DNA of 64,000 bases from Dactylonectria macrodidyma. Its lineage: Eukaryota; Ascomycota; Sordariomycetes; Hypocreales; Nectriaceae. Both the position numbers and the translations under genes were made by a program. The DNA is taken from contig JAGMUV010000002.1 of NCBI GenBank assembly GCA_020744425.1, forward strand, positions 3,454,501 through 3,518,500. The letters are read 5' to 3'. The notes under the pieces were generated by a model. The model worked only from the letters and a program-made list of their open reading frames with translations, was not told the origin of the DNA and did not search any database. Shown here piece by piece: positions 11,022-21,725 of this stretch. The stretch's first letter is position 1. Each line of letters starts with the position of its first letter.

Positions 11022-12436
11022 ATGTTTCTGCCACCTGTAGCTTTGCGTCACAAGCTCGCACCGAACAATCCCTTCCGTTCTTCGTTTAAGGGACACCTGG
11101 AGAAGGCTCCCACCGCCGTCTCTCTACGGCGACCCATTCTCATCTTCGCCTTGACTAACGCCATTGCTCCTGCCAGATCGACCTCCGCCACGTGAGTGAC
11201 CCCAGGCCTATTCCAACATTCATCCCGTCTTTCTCGTCCCTTCGGCGCACCCTCTCTCTCGCTTGATTTTTGGAACCGCCAGCCTCGTCTTGGGCTTCGT
11301 GCTAAAACCTCTTTTCAAATACACCCAGACCTGCGGCTTCATATCTAATGAGCAATTATTCGCCATGGGCGTCTTCTTTATCGGCTGGGAGTTGTGGCAG
11401 GAAATGACCTTTGTGAGTGTTTCGGGGATACCAAGCCACCCTTCTCCCTTCCTTCAATTGTGTGTGTAGGTATGGCTAACAATAAATACCATACCAGGTC
11501 CTCGCTTGCTGCATTGTTCTCGTCTTTGCTGTTGGGTTCGCTCGCCTCCGATGGAATAACCGAAACGTGCGCCGACTGGAAACCATCGACGAGGAGAAGC
11601 GCGCTAGGCGCTCAGTCATGTCCCATTGCGGTATTGACGTTATACGCCCACCCGAAGTTCCGTTTGGTGTTCGCGCTATCCAGAATGGTGTCGAGGTGGA
11701 TGGCATCTGGATTTCGCGGCCTCTCACGCCCGACCTAAGCCCAACAACGACGCCGACACTGGTTGCGTATCGCATTGACACCACAAAGGGAAAGGAGAAG
11801 ACATCTGGCACTGGAACTACGGAGCTCTCTACTATGTACCTTGCCGCTGGAAGTCCCCAAAACTCTTGCAGCTCTCGCAACTCTCACAACTCTCCGCCTG
11901 ATTCGTCAAGCAAAGCAACAACAACCTGGACTTTGGAGCTACCATCAAGCTCTGAGGGTTACAGCCCAAACGCCTTGGGGCTCAGACGAACTCCCCCAAG
12001 ATTTCAAGCCCGTCAATACACCCCGAAGGGACTGCGTGACGATCGACATAGGAGCGATGGCTCGGCCGTATCCAGTTTCCACAATCCGTTTATCACACCC
12101 GCACAAACCCCCACCCTTTGCTCCTTCAACCGAGCCTCCGTTATTGACCAGGAGCTCGACACGTCAGTCTCCGAACTTGCCTTGTACAGCCCGGTAGAGG
12201 TATTCGTTGATCAACATGCGGTCAGAGTGAGTCGTGGTGTGGTGGTCCCAGCGGGATTCGAACGGGAGCCACTAGCTGGGACGATTTGGAGGGCAGACAT
12301 GAAGGGGAGGTTGAAACAACAACAGCCTATTGAGGCGAAAACCTTTAGCAAGTCAACACCAGTCTATCAAAAGTTAGGAAAGGAACCGGCTGCTGAGAGT
12401 GTGCAGTTACTTTCAGTTTCATCAAGTACCAACTGA
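11022..12436 (+). CDS. Fungal membrane protein of unknown function, long C-terminal tail
   Basis: Three exons (11022-11191, 11283-11412, 11498-12436) give 412 residues. The introns carry GTGAGT donors and close in frame. After a basic N terminus with a hydrophobic patch (PILIFALTNAIAPA), two or three membrane segments follow: ATLVLGFVLKPLF, LFAMGVFFIGWELW and VLACCIVLVFAVGFARL. A basic stretch (RWNNRNVRRLETIDEEKRARR) marks the cytosolic side. The tail contains IDVIRPPEVPFGVRAIQ and VEVDGIWISRPLTPD, motifs that look conserved in related fungi. The remaining roughly 230 residues are Ser/Thr/Pro-rich and probably disordered. I do not know its function. The way exon 1 reads into exon 2 through the acceptor at 11282 supports the start at 11022. 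Confidence 0.75.
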
Positions 12437-13221
12437 ATATAGATTCGAGATCTAACTCACAACCCGCTGTGCTACCTAATAATGACATGGCATATCCCAA
12501 AGACGTATTGTTTTCGTAATGATCTTGAAGGGTATCTTTCATCTTCAGTTTCCCTCTCGGCTTCCTCTGCCCACTCCTTGACAATTGTTCCCATCCTTTC
12601 AACCACAGTCGCTTTTATCCGTCCAATTCTAAGACTATTATTTGGTCTACAAGATCGTCACGAACAAAGAATCTGAGGGAACTATTCAGGCTCAATGGGT
12701 GGATATTGGAGAGTGCTCAAGGCTAGATGTTTTTTATCTATGCATCTCTTAGATAGGTAGGTAGGATAAGTAAGGAATTAGAGTCTAATCACAACTTATG
12801 GATAAACCAAACTAATAAAAGCAAACACTGTACTAAGTTAGTATAATTCAACACCACTTATGCAGACTTATTATAGTGATGATTGCTCTGTGGTTTGATG
12901 TTTCGCTTCCTGGAGCGCGGTAGTTTCCCGATGCTGATCTACAGCCCGGCATAATCCCGTCGGCCATTTCCCCCGCCTCGATTCTTATTCAGTACTTACA
13001 AAATCCTAGTATTGCATTACTGTTCCATAAAATGCTTGCCTTCTCTGTCGGAGTAGTACCGATTTCCACCTGGCGGGGCTATTCGCGGGGGCCGTTCCCA
13101 CAGGGACGAGGTATTAATGGAAAAATGACACCCTCTGCTTGTTCCGAATCACTCTTCACTTTCACACTACGATAACAAAGCAGACAGTCTAAACTACCTG
13201 CAGGCATTTCTTGTAGCGACA
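12437..13221. other. Intergenic stretch, no gene seen
   Basis: AT-rich from about 12700 to 12880. The right end is the presumed promoter of the methyltransferase gene. No motif-bearing ORF is visible. Confidence 0.4.
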
Positions 13222-14217
13222 ATGGCATCTACTAATTCGATCCACGATGCTGCCTCAAAGGGCTTCCACAATGCCCTGTCCTACGATGCCCACCGGCCTT
13301 CCTACCCAGACGCGGCCGTCGGCAGCCTCTTGAAGCATCTCGACCTCGAGGGGAAACCGGGTCGCATCGTGGACCTCGCGGCTGGAACAGGAAAGTTCAC
13401 CGAGGTGCTCGCTGCGCGGCCAGAGGCGTTTGAGATTGTCGCTGTAGAGCCGCTCGATTCGATGCGAGAGACGTTGACTGAGAAGCAGCTCAGAGGCGTC
13501 GAGGCTCGGGCTGGAACAGCTTCTAATATGGACATGGTTGAGACTGGTTGGGCGGACGGGTGTATTGTAGCTCAGGTGAGTTTCTGATCCAGCCGGCTGT
13601 GATACGTGCGAGCTATATTGATATATCTCTAGGCATTCCACTGGTAAGCCTTTTACGCACACACATTTCACATGGCTTAACTTTGCCAAGGTTCGCCAAA
13701 GAAGAATCCTTGAAGGAGATTCACCGAGTGCTTAAACCAGGTACCAAACTGGGACTCATTTGGAACGTTGAAGACTGTGGATATAATCTCTCCTCTTCGA
13801 TTTCACTGTCGTTAATTAACAACTCTCACAGATAACCGACCGACAAGCTGGCCTGCATCTACGACCTGGGAGCATGAACTCGAGGAGCTCAGCTTCTCTG
13901 GACACTCCGATGGGCAGCCGCGTTTTCGGCATCTCCAATGGCAGGAAGTCTTTGAGGCACAAGCCAAGGCAGACGAAGCCCTGTTTTCCATGCCTATTAG
14001 TACCGACCGCGTGCACTGGTCGGTGTGGTTGACACCGGAAGGGCTGTGGGATCGAATCAACACACTGAGCTGGAATGCGGTTCGGGAAGGACAAGCAAAG
14101 CAAGAGTTTAGGGAGCAGTTTGACAAGATCCTCAAGGAGGGCGATGGAAGTTGGAACGACAAGGGTGAGATCGAGGTGCACGGGAGCACATTCTTTGCTT
14201 GGACCAAACGGCTCTAG
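13222..14217 (+). CDS. SAM-dependent class I methyltransferase
   Basis: Four exons (13222-13575, 13633-13643, 13691-13776, 13832-14217) give 278 residues. The SAM-binding motif I is IVDLAAGTGKFTEVL (about residues 49-63), followed by the acidic end of beta 2 in IVAVEPLDSMRE. The exons then rebuild CIVAQAFHWFAKEESLKEIHRVLKPG, a motif typical of the UbiE/Coq5-like small-molecule methyltransferase group. The early YDAHRPSYPDAAV motif is usual for these stand-alone fungal enzymes. Exon 2 is only 11 nt and supplies most of AFHW. The third intron uses a weak donor (GTGGAT), but no other choice gives the expected WNVEDYN reading. The substrate is unknown. The gene faces LSM6 tail to tail, 179 bp away. 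Confidence 0.88.
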
Positions 14218-14396
14218 AGTATGACAAAGAGACGTAGACTTGAAACATATCATCTGCACAGGGAAAGGCGTTGATAGACATCGACAAAGATTTAGAGTTC
14301 TTCCAACTTCGAGAAAGACTCTTACACATGTGAAGGGCCTCGAGTTGCGACAAAGGTCAAATGAGTTCTCATTATGTAGGCATCAATATCAACCTT

Positions 14397-14856
14397 TCAT
14401 GAATCCGCCGAGATGTACATGACTGGAGTCCCGTCATTAGCTGTGCCATTCTTATAATATGGTCGAATGAACTCACCATTGTTCCCTCGCACAAATGCAT
14501 CGCCATACTCCCTGCGCTTTGTTCCGTTGACGTATTCAGCCGTCTTCTCCAGGGCAATGTTCATGTAGCCGTCGACGGACTGAAGCTCGCCTGGTGCGTT
14601 GTCAGCCCTGCGCGTCTGAGAAATATGTGTCCCGTGGTTTGATATGAAGAGGATATATCTATGCCGTGGCAGTAAAAGCTCCGCCATAGCCCTCCCGGGG
14701 CATGGACAGAGGGATGGTTTGAAGGCATCGACATCACCACATACCCTTGTAGACGACGCCCGAGTTGAGCTTGACAGTGACGGGGTTGCCGATGATGTCG
14801 CTCAGAAAGCTGGAAGGGTCCTTGCCCTCGCCCTGAGAGATGTTTCCGTTCTCCAT
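14397..14856 (-). CDS. LSM6: U6 snRNA-associated Sm-like protein LSm6
   Basis: Three exons on the minus strand (14856-14745, 14590-14477, 14422-14397) give 83 residues. The last exon has only 26 nt and codes for VMYISADS. The Sm fold is shown by Sm1 ([35 protein letters not shown]) and Sm2 (YGDAFVRGNNVMYIS). The [15 protein letters not shown] and EEYVNG-like patterns are diagnostic of LSm6 rather than SmF. In known biology LSm6 sits in the nuclear LSm2-8 ring that binds the U6 snRNA 3' end and in the cytoplasmic LSm1-7 ring of mRNA decay. An alternative longer reading starting upstream of 14856 has no support. The gene is divergent from the RAD60-like gene, with a 548-bp shared upstream region. 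Confidence 0.95.
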
Positions 14857-15404
14857 AGTGGTGGTGGTGGCGCCGCTGCAATAATCCGGTGAAGCAGGGG
14901 CGGTGGTGGTTTGGAGGTTCAAGATGAGCACTTCTGGTATGAGCTTTAGGTGATGAGATTTGATGCCCTTGCGCGGGCTGATAAGATTAGACAAACTGCG
15001 GGGGAGGCTCGCACTGTGAGACCATGTCATCCCCTTGTGTAGGCCCCTCATTCCCTTGTGAAGTCCCCTAACAACCCTCTAACACACCCTGTTAGTGGGG
15101 GGGCGGCGGCCTTTTAGCGCTGCTCACGCGCCCGCGACGCCCCTGTTTTCTCCCAGCAACGCTGGAAAATGCCACTGTCAGGCGCGTAAAGTTGGTTTCA
15201 TCTGATCCTCGCAACCACACAAAGCAGCCTCACCATCACTTCTGCTCGCGACAAGCACCTTTGCTAACCAACAGCGCTCTTTTGCTGATTCTCAACGTCT
15301 TATGTGCATGTAGCCCGCAACGTCCAACACCCTCTTGACAATATTGCTACAAAAAGTCCCGGTTTCCGACTAACCTCACTTTCAACACTTCAAAAGAGCT
15401 CGCC
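14857..15404. promoter_or_regulatory. Shared upstream region of LSM6 and the RAD60-like gene
   Basis: This is the space between two divergently transcribed genes, so it must carry both promoters. The RAD60-like side has a pyrimidine-rich leader. A run of seven G near 15096-15102 interrupts otherwise mixed sequence. No TATA box is obvious. Confidence 0.45.
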
Positions 15405-16935
15405 ATGGCGGACAACGTGATGGCGTCGCCGCCAAAGAAGAAGAAGCTCCCCTTCAAGCCCACCGCCCTGCGCCGCAGCCTAGCAAAGTCCTCGCCTGCG
15501 GGGCGTGACGACGACAGCCTCAGCCTGTTTAGCCGCGCCAAGGAGATGGCCCCCATTGTGGCCGCCGACCAGGAGCGGCGCATGAAGCGCGCACAGAAGC
15601 ATCGCGACCTGGAGACGAAGGCGCAGGAAAAGGAGCGGAGGTCCTCGGTGGGCGAAAAGCGGCCGCTCGAAGAGGACCAAGAGCATAGCTTCTTCGACGA
15701 TCCACGCTCATATGAACGTGTGCCCCGGAGGGCCGACACTGCTAGTAGCCAGGCTACGAGGAGCAGTCCGGCTGTGCAGTCTGCACCTCAGATAATGGAA
15801 GATCGCGCCAGGTTTGGAATCCTTTGTCTAGGTTGTGAGCGCCAGCTAAGCATTATTTAGCGAACTTGTTACTCCTCCCCCGTCCAAACGATCGAGACAC
15901 GGCACCGGATCATCCAAGAGGCACAGCGCTGGTAACGAAGAAGCCGAAGTCGTCGCCTTTGATGCCTCCCCATCAACCCAGCGCCTGCGGTCCCGCCGTG
16001 GCCCTGAAATCCCAATGTACCAGCCGAGGACTGAGAGCTTCGCATTCAGCGGCGCTCCCGTGATTTCCCTCGACTCCGACTCAGACGAGGATGTCAAACC
16101 TATAGCCGCGAGCTTGCGCCGTCGCAGCCCCAGCATCAGCATAGTGGAGGATGCCTCGCCACCGCCGTCGTCACCACCGCAACCGGCCGAGGACGACGAG
16201 TTTGCGGAATATGTGCTGAAGGCGGAGCAGCAGCGAGCGAAAGATCGGGCGATGCTCACTAGAGGGGCGGAGAGCGGTTCACAGTCGAGGGAGACGACGG
16301 AAATCCTCGTGACATCTGAAATGCCGGACGCGAAAACTCTCCTCGTCAAATTCATCTTTGACAAGCCCCTTCGCGTCATCCGGGAGACGTGGATCGCCAA
16401 GCAGCGACAGAACGGCATCCATATCCCACTGGATCAGAGCGACGACGTAGTTCTGACGTGGAGACGTCGGAAGGTCTACAACTACTCTACGCTCCTCAGC
16501 CTGGGCATTCGACCGCACGCCGACGGACGGCTCGTGGCAGACGCCCACGGCTCCGCGGGGCTCCTCGACTCGAGCACCCGCGTGCACCTGGAGGCTTGGA
16601 CGCCTGAGCTCTTCCAGCAGATGGAGCGCGAAGAGGAGCTCCGCCGCAAGCGCGAGGCCGGCGAGCTCTCGGACGAGGAGGAAGCCGAGTCGGCGCCGGA
16701 GCCCGAGACCAAGATCAAGGTCATCCTCAAGGCGCGCGACCTCGACGACGTCAAGCTGTCGGTGCGCCCGGAAACGACGGTCGAGACGCTGGTGACGGGC
16801 TTCCGCACGCAGCGCGACGTGGCGGCCAACCGGGAAATCAGCCTGTGGTTCGACGGCGAGAGGCTGGAGGAGCACGTCACCATGGACGAGGCTGAGATTG
16901 ACGACATGGACACGATTGAGGTGCACATTAAATGA
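15405..16935 (+). CDS. Rad60/Esc2/NIP45-type protein with SUMO-like domains
   Basis: Two exons (15405-15811, 15861-16935) give 493 residues. The N-terminal half is basic and disordered, with PPKKKKLPFKP as a possible nuclear signal. Residues around 207-213 (VISLDSDSDED) form a SUMO-interaction-like motif: a hydrophobic core next to acids. A first ubiquitin-like segment lies at about 280-380, and the second SUMO-like domain is the C-terminal ETKIKVILKARD...IEVHIK (about 416-493). Rad60 family proteins imitate SUMO, bind the SUMO-conjugating enzyme and work with the Smc5/6 complex in recombination repair and sister-chromatid stability. There is no C-terminal Gly-Gly, as expected for this family, which is not conjugated. 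The assignment rests on domain order and the C-terminal SUMO-like fold. Confidence 0.85.
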
Positions 16936-17489
16936 TGGATGAGGTAGCGTCACGATTTTGGGCGGATGCCGAGGACGGTTTTTCTTGGTCGGATGAGGCG
17001 GAGGCGCTGAAGGATATGATACCCAGGAATATAACACACGCTTGCTTGACCGTATTTTTTGCCCATTCTGCCGTGCAGGGTGGATATGTGATGAGAGCAA
17101 CCTTGATCCTCTACTTCGAATGGATTACGACACATGTTAAACTTAGGCTAGTAACGTAACGGAGAGTAGGCAGGCATCTAGGATTCGTGTAAGTTTGGAG
17201 GGATAATAACGCCTCTCTATTCAATGTAGACCACCTCGTACATTCGCCGTGGCTTGATACCATGCAGCGATCTGAGGACTAAAACTCATAAAATATTACA
17301 TCAAAATGCCGCCGGCCAGCCCGCTGAGAGTGGGCAGCAGCAGAATGTTTTGTCTGTATGTAATGAACCTGACGCCAACAACGCCGCCGATGATCCATCT
17401 AAAATGACTGTAGCATGTGTTGGCATCGGCCTCCTCCATCCTGCCCATAAACATCATCTATGTGTAAGTTGCATGACCCAAAACCCTCT
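16936..17489. other. Intergenic stretch between convergent genes
   Basis: Holds the 3' ends of the RAD60-like gene and of the sirtuin gene. No further gene is visible. Confidence 0.45.
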
Positions 17490-19406
17490 CTACATGTGAA
17501 TCAGTCCACGTAGACTCGCAGGTGCAGACTTTGGAGAAATGGTGTCTCCCATTTGGCATTCGGGCATAGTCGGAGTTGAACGGCCTGAGCTGAAATCGTC
17601 GGTCTTGCTTTCACTCGACTCGGGATTGAAGAAGTTGTCTTGCGACTTCTTTCGCTCGGGGCGTAAATTAAAGATCGAGGAAGCGTTGTCCAAATTGTCC
17701 CTGAGAGCTGAGCGCCTGGGTATATCCGCACCAAGGTTCTTAACTGTATGCTGACTATCCAAGTTTTTACCAGTTTTGAACGTCTGCATGACCGTGTTCT
17801 TCGGGGGCTTCACCTTAGCGGGTTGCTTCGGCTTGCGGGCGCGGGGTTTGGTTGCCTTGACTGGTTTGTCGGTTTTGGGCTGTTTGACATTGAAAGCAAT
17901 CTTGCTCTGTTTTGTCTTGGTTGTTCTCTTGGCAGGGCCAAGCTTAGGGCTCGCGGTGGGTGTGGGAATGCCCTGCGCTTGCTCGACCTGCCTTGGCTTG
18001 GCAGCGAGCGATTCGTCTTCGGAGTCGGTATGGTGGAAGGGGATGTTGACGGCAAAGGTAGATTTGCTGAGGCGTTCCTGGCTTTCGAGGTGCTCCTCCT
18101 GTGACAACAAGTAATCATCACCAATGGTGCAATCCCAAGGTGGCAAAGCGGCAAGCCGGGCGACGTTGTCGCATTTGGAGCGCACCACGATGTCCCAGCA
18201 ATCCTTGAAATCGGCGCCCTTGGGCTCCGAATCAACGTTGATCCAGGCCGTCAGCCCATTCCTCCGACCACGGGTCACTTGGCACAGCTCTTTGACCAGC
18301 CGGCGAGTTCCGGGAACTTTCAAGGTAGTACCAACCACCAGGACGGCGTCGGGACGCGTTTTGAGGTCGGCGCTCGAAACATTGCCAATTGCTTCCTCAT
18401 CCGGGTTGTATTCGTTATAGAGCACAAATCGTGGCCGCAGTCTACCAATACCGTGGCTGCGTTTTCCTGCATGGGCCGTGCGGACCTCGTCATCCACCTC
18501 GCAAGTCCGGCATAGTGGGGCCTCTGGTCCGTCGAAAACCTCGCCATTGAATGTCTCGAGTTTGCCGCACTTGGTGCATACCATCTTTTCGAGGCCACCG
18601 TGTAGTTGAATGGTGACAGGCCAAGGTCCCTTGGTGTTGAGGGGTACATTGGTCGCCAGAGGTTCCATGGACGTGTCGATGCAGTCGATGTTTTGCGAGT
18701 AAAGGCGCAGGAGGCGGCCCTCCTGGGCGAGAGATGCTAGTAGATGGTGAAAGGGAGTAGGTTTTGCGGACTTGGTCTTCTGGGCCATTTCTCTGACCAT
18801 GGCGTGGAATGACTCGGTAGACGCGTCGTGCTTGTAGACGGAGGCATCGAAGAGGTGCTTGCCGGAACCCTTGAGTTTGTGCTGGTTCTTTACTGTCGCG
18901 AACATGCCAGTGGACGAGCGGAAGTCGGGGATGCCCGCAGATACGGAGATGCCAGCGCCAGCGATGACAACAATCTTCTTCTTTTTGCGCAGGGCAGTCA
19001 CGAGTCTCTCCATCCGGCGCTTATCTTCTGGGCTAGCCTCGCTGTCGGGTTTGGTGAGGTCCAGATATTCGGTGGTACGCTCCTTTGGGGGCGTCATCTT
19101 TCGCCTCTTGGCTGGGGGAGGGCCGTCGTCTGTAGCCGAGTCGAGTTTTCTGCGCAGGTCGTCATCGTAGATAGGCTCGCCCAACTTGACGGGGGACTGT
19201 GTTCCTGACGCGGTGGAAGATGGCGAGGGATATCGGTTCGTCGGATCGGGCATCACAGGTGATGAAGGTAGAGAAGGCGTTTTGGAGAGGTTTGACAGCG
19301 GCGATGAGAATGCCGAGTCAGTCTGGGCTGACACCGGGCTTGACGTGTCCATGGCTGCTGAGGGAGATGCTCCTATTTTCTTGAAGGAAGGGGGAGGGAG
19401 AATCAA
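17490..19406 (-). CDS. NAD-dependent histone deacetylase, Hst3/Hst4-type sirtuin
   Basis: A single exon of up to 638 residues. An alternative start at the second Met (19352, MDTSSPV) gives 620 residues and is equally plausible. After a disordered N terminus, the sirtuin core begins near residue 140: IVVIAGAGISVSAGIPDFRSS (NAD-binding GAG motif), then YSQNIDCID (catalytic-loop QN-D) and IQLHGGLEK with the catalytic His. The zinc-binding cysteines are in MVCTKCGKLE and PLCRTCEVDDE. The later LVVGTTLKVPGTRRLVKE and TAWINVD complete the Rossmann fold. The short SR/QH region and the PRFVLYNE pattern point to the Hst3/Hst4 branch, which in yeasts removes acetyl from histone H3 Lys56 and protects genome stability. 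The C-terminal 200 residues are Lys/Pro/Thr-rich (KQPKTDKPVKATKPRARKPK) and may bind DNA or direct the protein to the nucleus. Confidence 0.93.
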   Translation of the reverse strand: MILPPPSFKKIGASPSAAMDTSSPVSAQTDSAFSSPLSNLSKTPSLPSSPVMPDPTNRYPSPSSTASGTQSPVKLGEPIYDDDLRRKLDSATDDGPPPAKRRKMTPPKERTTEYLDLTKPDSEASPEDKRRMERLVTALRKKKKIVVIAGAGISVSAGIPDFRSSTGMFATVKNQHKLKGSGKHLFDASVYKHDASTESFHAMVREMAQKTKSAKPTPFHHLLASLAQEGRLLRLYSQNIDCIDTSMEPLATNVPLNTKGPWPVTIQLHGGLEKMVCTKCGKLETFNGEVFDGPEAPLCRTCEVDDEVRTAHAGKRSHGIGRLRPRFVLYNEYNPDEEAIGNVSSADLKTRPDAVLVVGTTLKVPGTRRLVKELCQVTRGRRNGLTAWINVDSEPKGADFKDCWDIVVRSKCDNVARLAALPPWDCTIGDDYLLSQEEHLESQERLSKSTFAVNIPFHHTDSEDESLAAKPRQVEQAQGIPTPTASPKLGPAKRTTKTKQSKIAFNVKQPKTDKPVKATKPRARKPKQPAKVKPPKNTVMQTFKTGKNLDSQHTVKNLGADIPRRSALRDNLDNASSIFNLRPERKKSQDNFFNPESSESKTDDFSSGRSTPTMPECQMGDTISPKSAPASLRGLIHM

Positions 19407-21725
19407 GGAGCGAGGGCGATGGGCGCGAGTTTAAAGGAGTAAACGTTGCGGCCTCGGCTATAACATGACGCAGAATCAATCAGAACAATGCGGCAGTTGC
19501 GTCGAACAGCAGTGAGACGAGAAACGGCTAGTTGGAGGGGGGGGGGAGGGCAAAAAGGGCACACGGTCGCGGAACAAGGCGGCGTGTGTGTGCGTTTTCG
19601 TGTTTCGGGAGAACGCGTGTGGGTGAAGAGAGGCAAAGCAAGGGATGAGGTTAGGTTAGGAGGAAGGAGAAAGTAGGAAGTAGGAAGGAAGCAAAGAAGG
19701 AGCTAAGAGCCTAAGAACAAGGAAGAGCGAGACTCGACGGCCAAAAAGGATGACAACAAACCTACAGGTTACAGGTACTAACTTGCCTAGTAAGTGAACA
19801 ACCTTGGGGGAACCATCCTAGCGACCGAACGGAGAGAGAGTTGCGGTTCTCGATCGGCAAGCGGAGACGGGGGAGAGTAGCGCGTGTGTGTATTGCCTTG
19901 AAATCCCTACCATTTGACACCAAAAGGGCTTCCCAAGGGACCAAGAGACTGCCAAAGGACCACCTCGGCGCCACAGAACATGCTTCATCTGCGGCCGGGG
20001 CGGCGCCTTGGAACAGCCGCACACCCAAGACACCCCTAAGGCGACCCAACAAAGACGAGCCAATTCAGTCAAATTCACACCCATTCGCCTCTCGGGTTTC
20101 GAGCTGGCTCGGCCAGAAACGCAGGGGTTGGTTGAGAGAAACACACAGCACTGGGTCGCACCTTTCCTTTAGCATTTTTAGCGCAATTAGCACCTGGGGA
20201 CCCCTGACGAAAGGGTTGTCAGGCGCCAGTGGGTCTATCCTCAACTCCCAGTCTCACACACCCACAGCCAACAATGACACACGCCTCTGCGCTGTTTGTT
20301 GATATTGCTGTGCCCCCGATGTTTTGATCCGTTCCATCCCATCCCATCCCATCCCATCAATGTGGCGCTGTATGGGAGGATGACAGAACCGGAACAATGG
20401 TGGGCTCTTCAAGCGGCCCCCCATGGGTGGGTGTTGGCCAAACCGTTCACCGTCATGATGCGTCATGAGAGGTCACATCGACCTTGCCGTTGTTCACCGT
20501 CGGCGCATATCTAGCTCTACACGGAATCATAGACGGCTCAAGGTGCATCAGGGCATGCAGAAAGCAAAGTGTAACAGTGAACAGCCTTCTAAGCTCAGCG
20601 CTGCATCTGCAGTCATCCATCCACCAGGCAGACGAGAACTCACTGCGTCACGAGTTCTGGCATGTTGTGACTTACGCCGCCTGTGGCTGGCATGATAATT
20701 ATGGCTCATTGGCTCTCGGCATTAATGTGAGAGGCGCATTTAGCCCTCCGCAAGCAGCCAAGATGGCGCAGCACAGAGCCAAAGGGGCCAAATCATTCTC
20801 TGTCATCGAGGCAAAGCCAACGGGGTGAAAAAAAAACACCAGCGGCTGATCCCCGCCCACGTCACATGTTTGAACTAGTCCTTTGCTTGCGCTTGAGTCC
20901 TCCTCTGTTGCGACTTAAGCCCACGGTTGGGCAATTCAGAATTGGGCGCCTGCAGGTGAAAATATGATGGCAGGCAAACCCACGGGTAACTGCAGGGGAA
21001 ATCTTCACACTGCTGCGGGATCAGAACAATGGCACGCCAGAAGTGTACGACTGGGACAAATCATTACGCTGGCATGCCCGCTTTGAGGAAAGCAGGACAA
21101 TCACAATGGTTGGTTCCCATGCGGCTGTAGGGATCATCGATGCAGCAGCCGCTAAGGAACCTTGGCGTTTTCCGGTACATGCATTGCGCCAAGCCTTGAT
21201 GAATATGCTGTTAACCGATTCTAACCCCGTCCATTAACATATCGAGCTTCATCTCAATCTTTCCTTGCTATCCGTTGACCATCTAGATATCAAATGTTAC
21301 CTCTAACACAACATGTAATTTCATCACATGATTGTAACAAGATCTCGCACCCCAATATAGATCGAGGAATAACACAGGGACCCTCAGCGAGAACCCCACA
21401 GTTCACGATTTTCCTCCTGGACTTGTCGGAACCGCCGTTCGATGCACGGGGGTCCCGCTTAGCATGACGGGAACCGAGTTGTCAAGTGCCAACTCGCAGT
21501 CTTCCCACACGGCCAAGCGGAACTCGTACCCCTGTAAACACAGAGATCTATCATTCAATGACACTGAAAATGGTTGACATCAACTGATCACCCCGTGCTA
21601 TGCGGAGAACCCTGGCAAAGTCCTCGTGCATAGCGGGGTTGAAGCCGCACTGCACGAATATAAGAAGAGCGCTTTTCGGCCCATGAAGCCATGGACAGAC
21701 AGGCTGCCGCACTCTCCTCTTCGCC
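19407..21725. other. Gene-poor stretch of 2.3 kb
   Basis: This separates the sirtuin start (minus strand) from the esterase start (plus strand), so it should carry both promoters. ORFs of up to 153 codons have no motifs. A G run sits near 19537-19546 and a CATCC repeat at 20334-20358. Confidence 0.4.
20334..20358. repeat. 5-bp tandem repeat (ccatc), 5 copies
   Basis: Five perfect copies of ccatc in intergenic DNA. A short microsatellite with no visible link to a gene. Confidence 0.85.

Noticed and set aside
12240..12290. Possible tRNA T-loop on the minus strand (gggattcgaac)
   Set aside because: It lies inside a coding exon and the neighbouring bases do not form a 5-bp T stem.
16279..17100. 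273-codon ORF on the minus strand
   Set aside because: Antisense to the RAD60-like gene, with Arg/Leu/His-rich composition typical of shadows.
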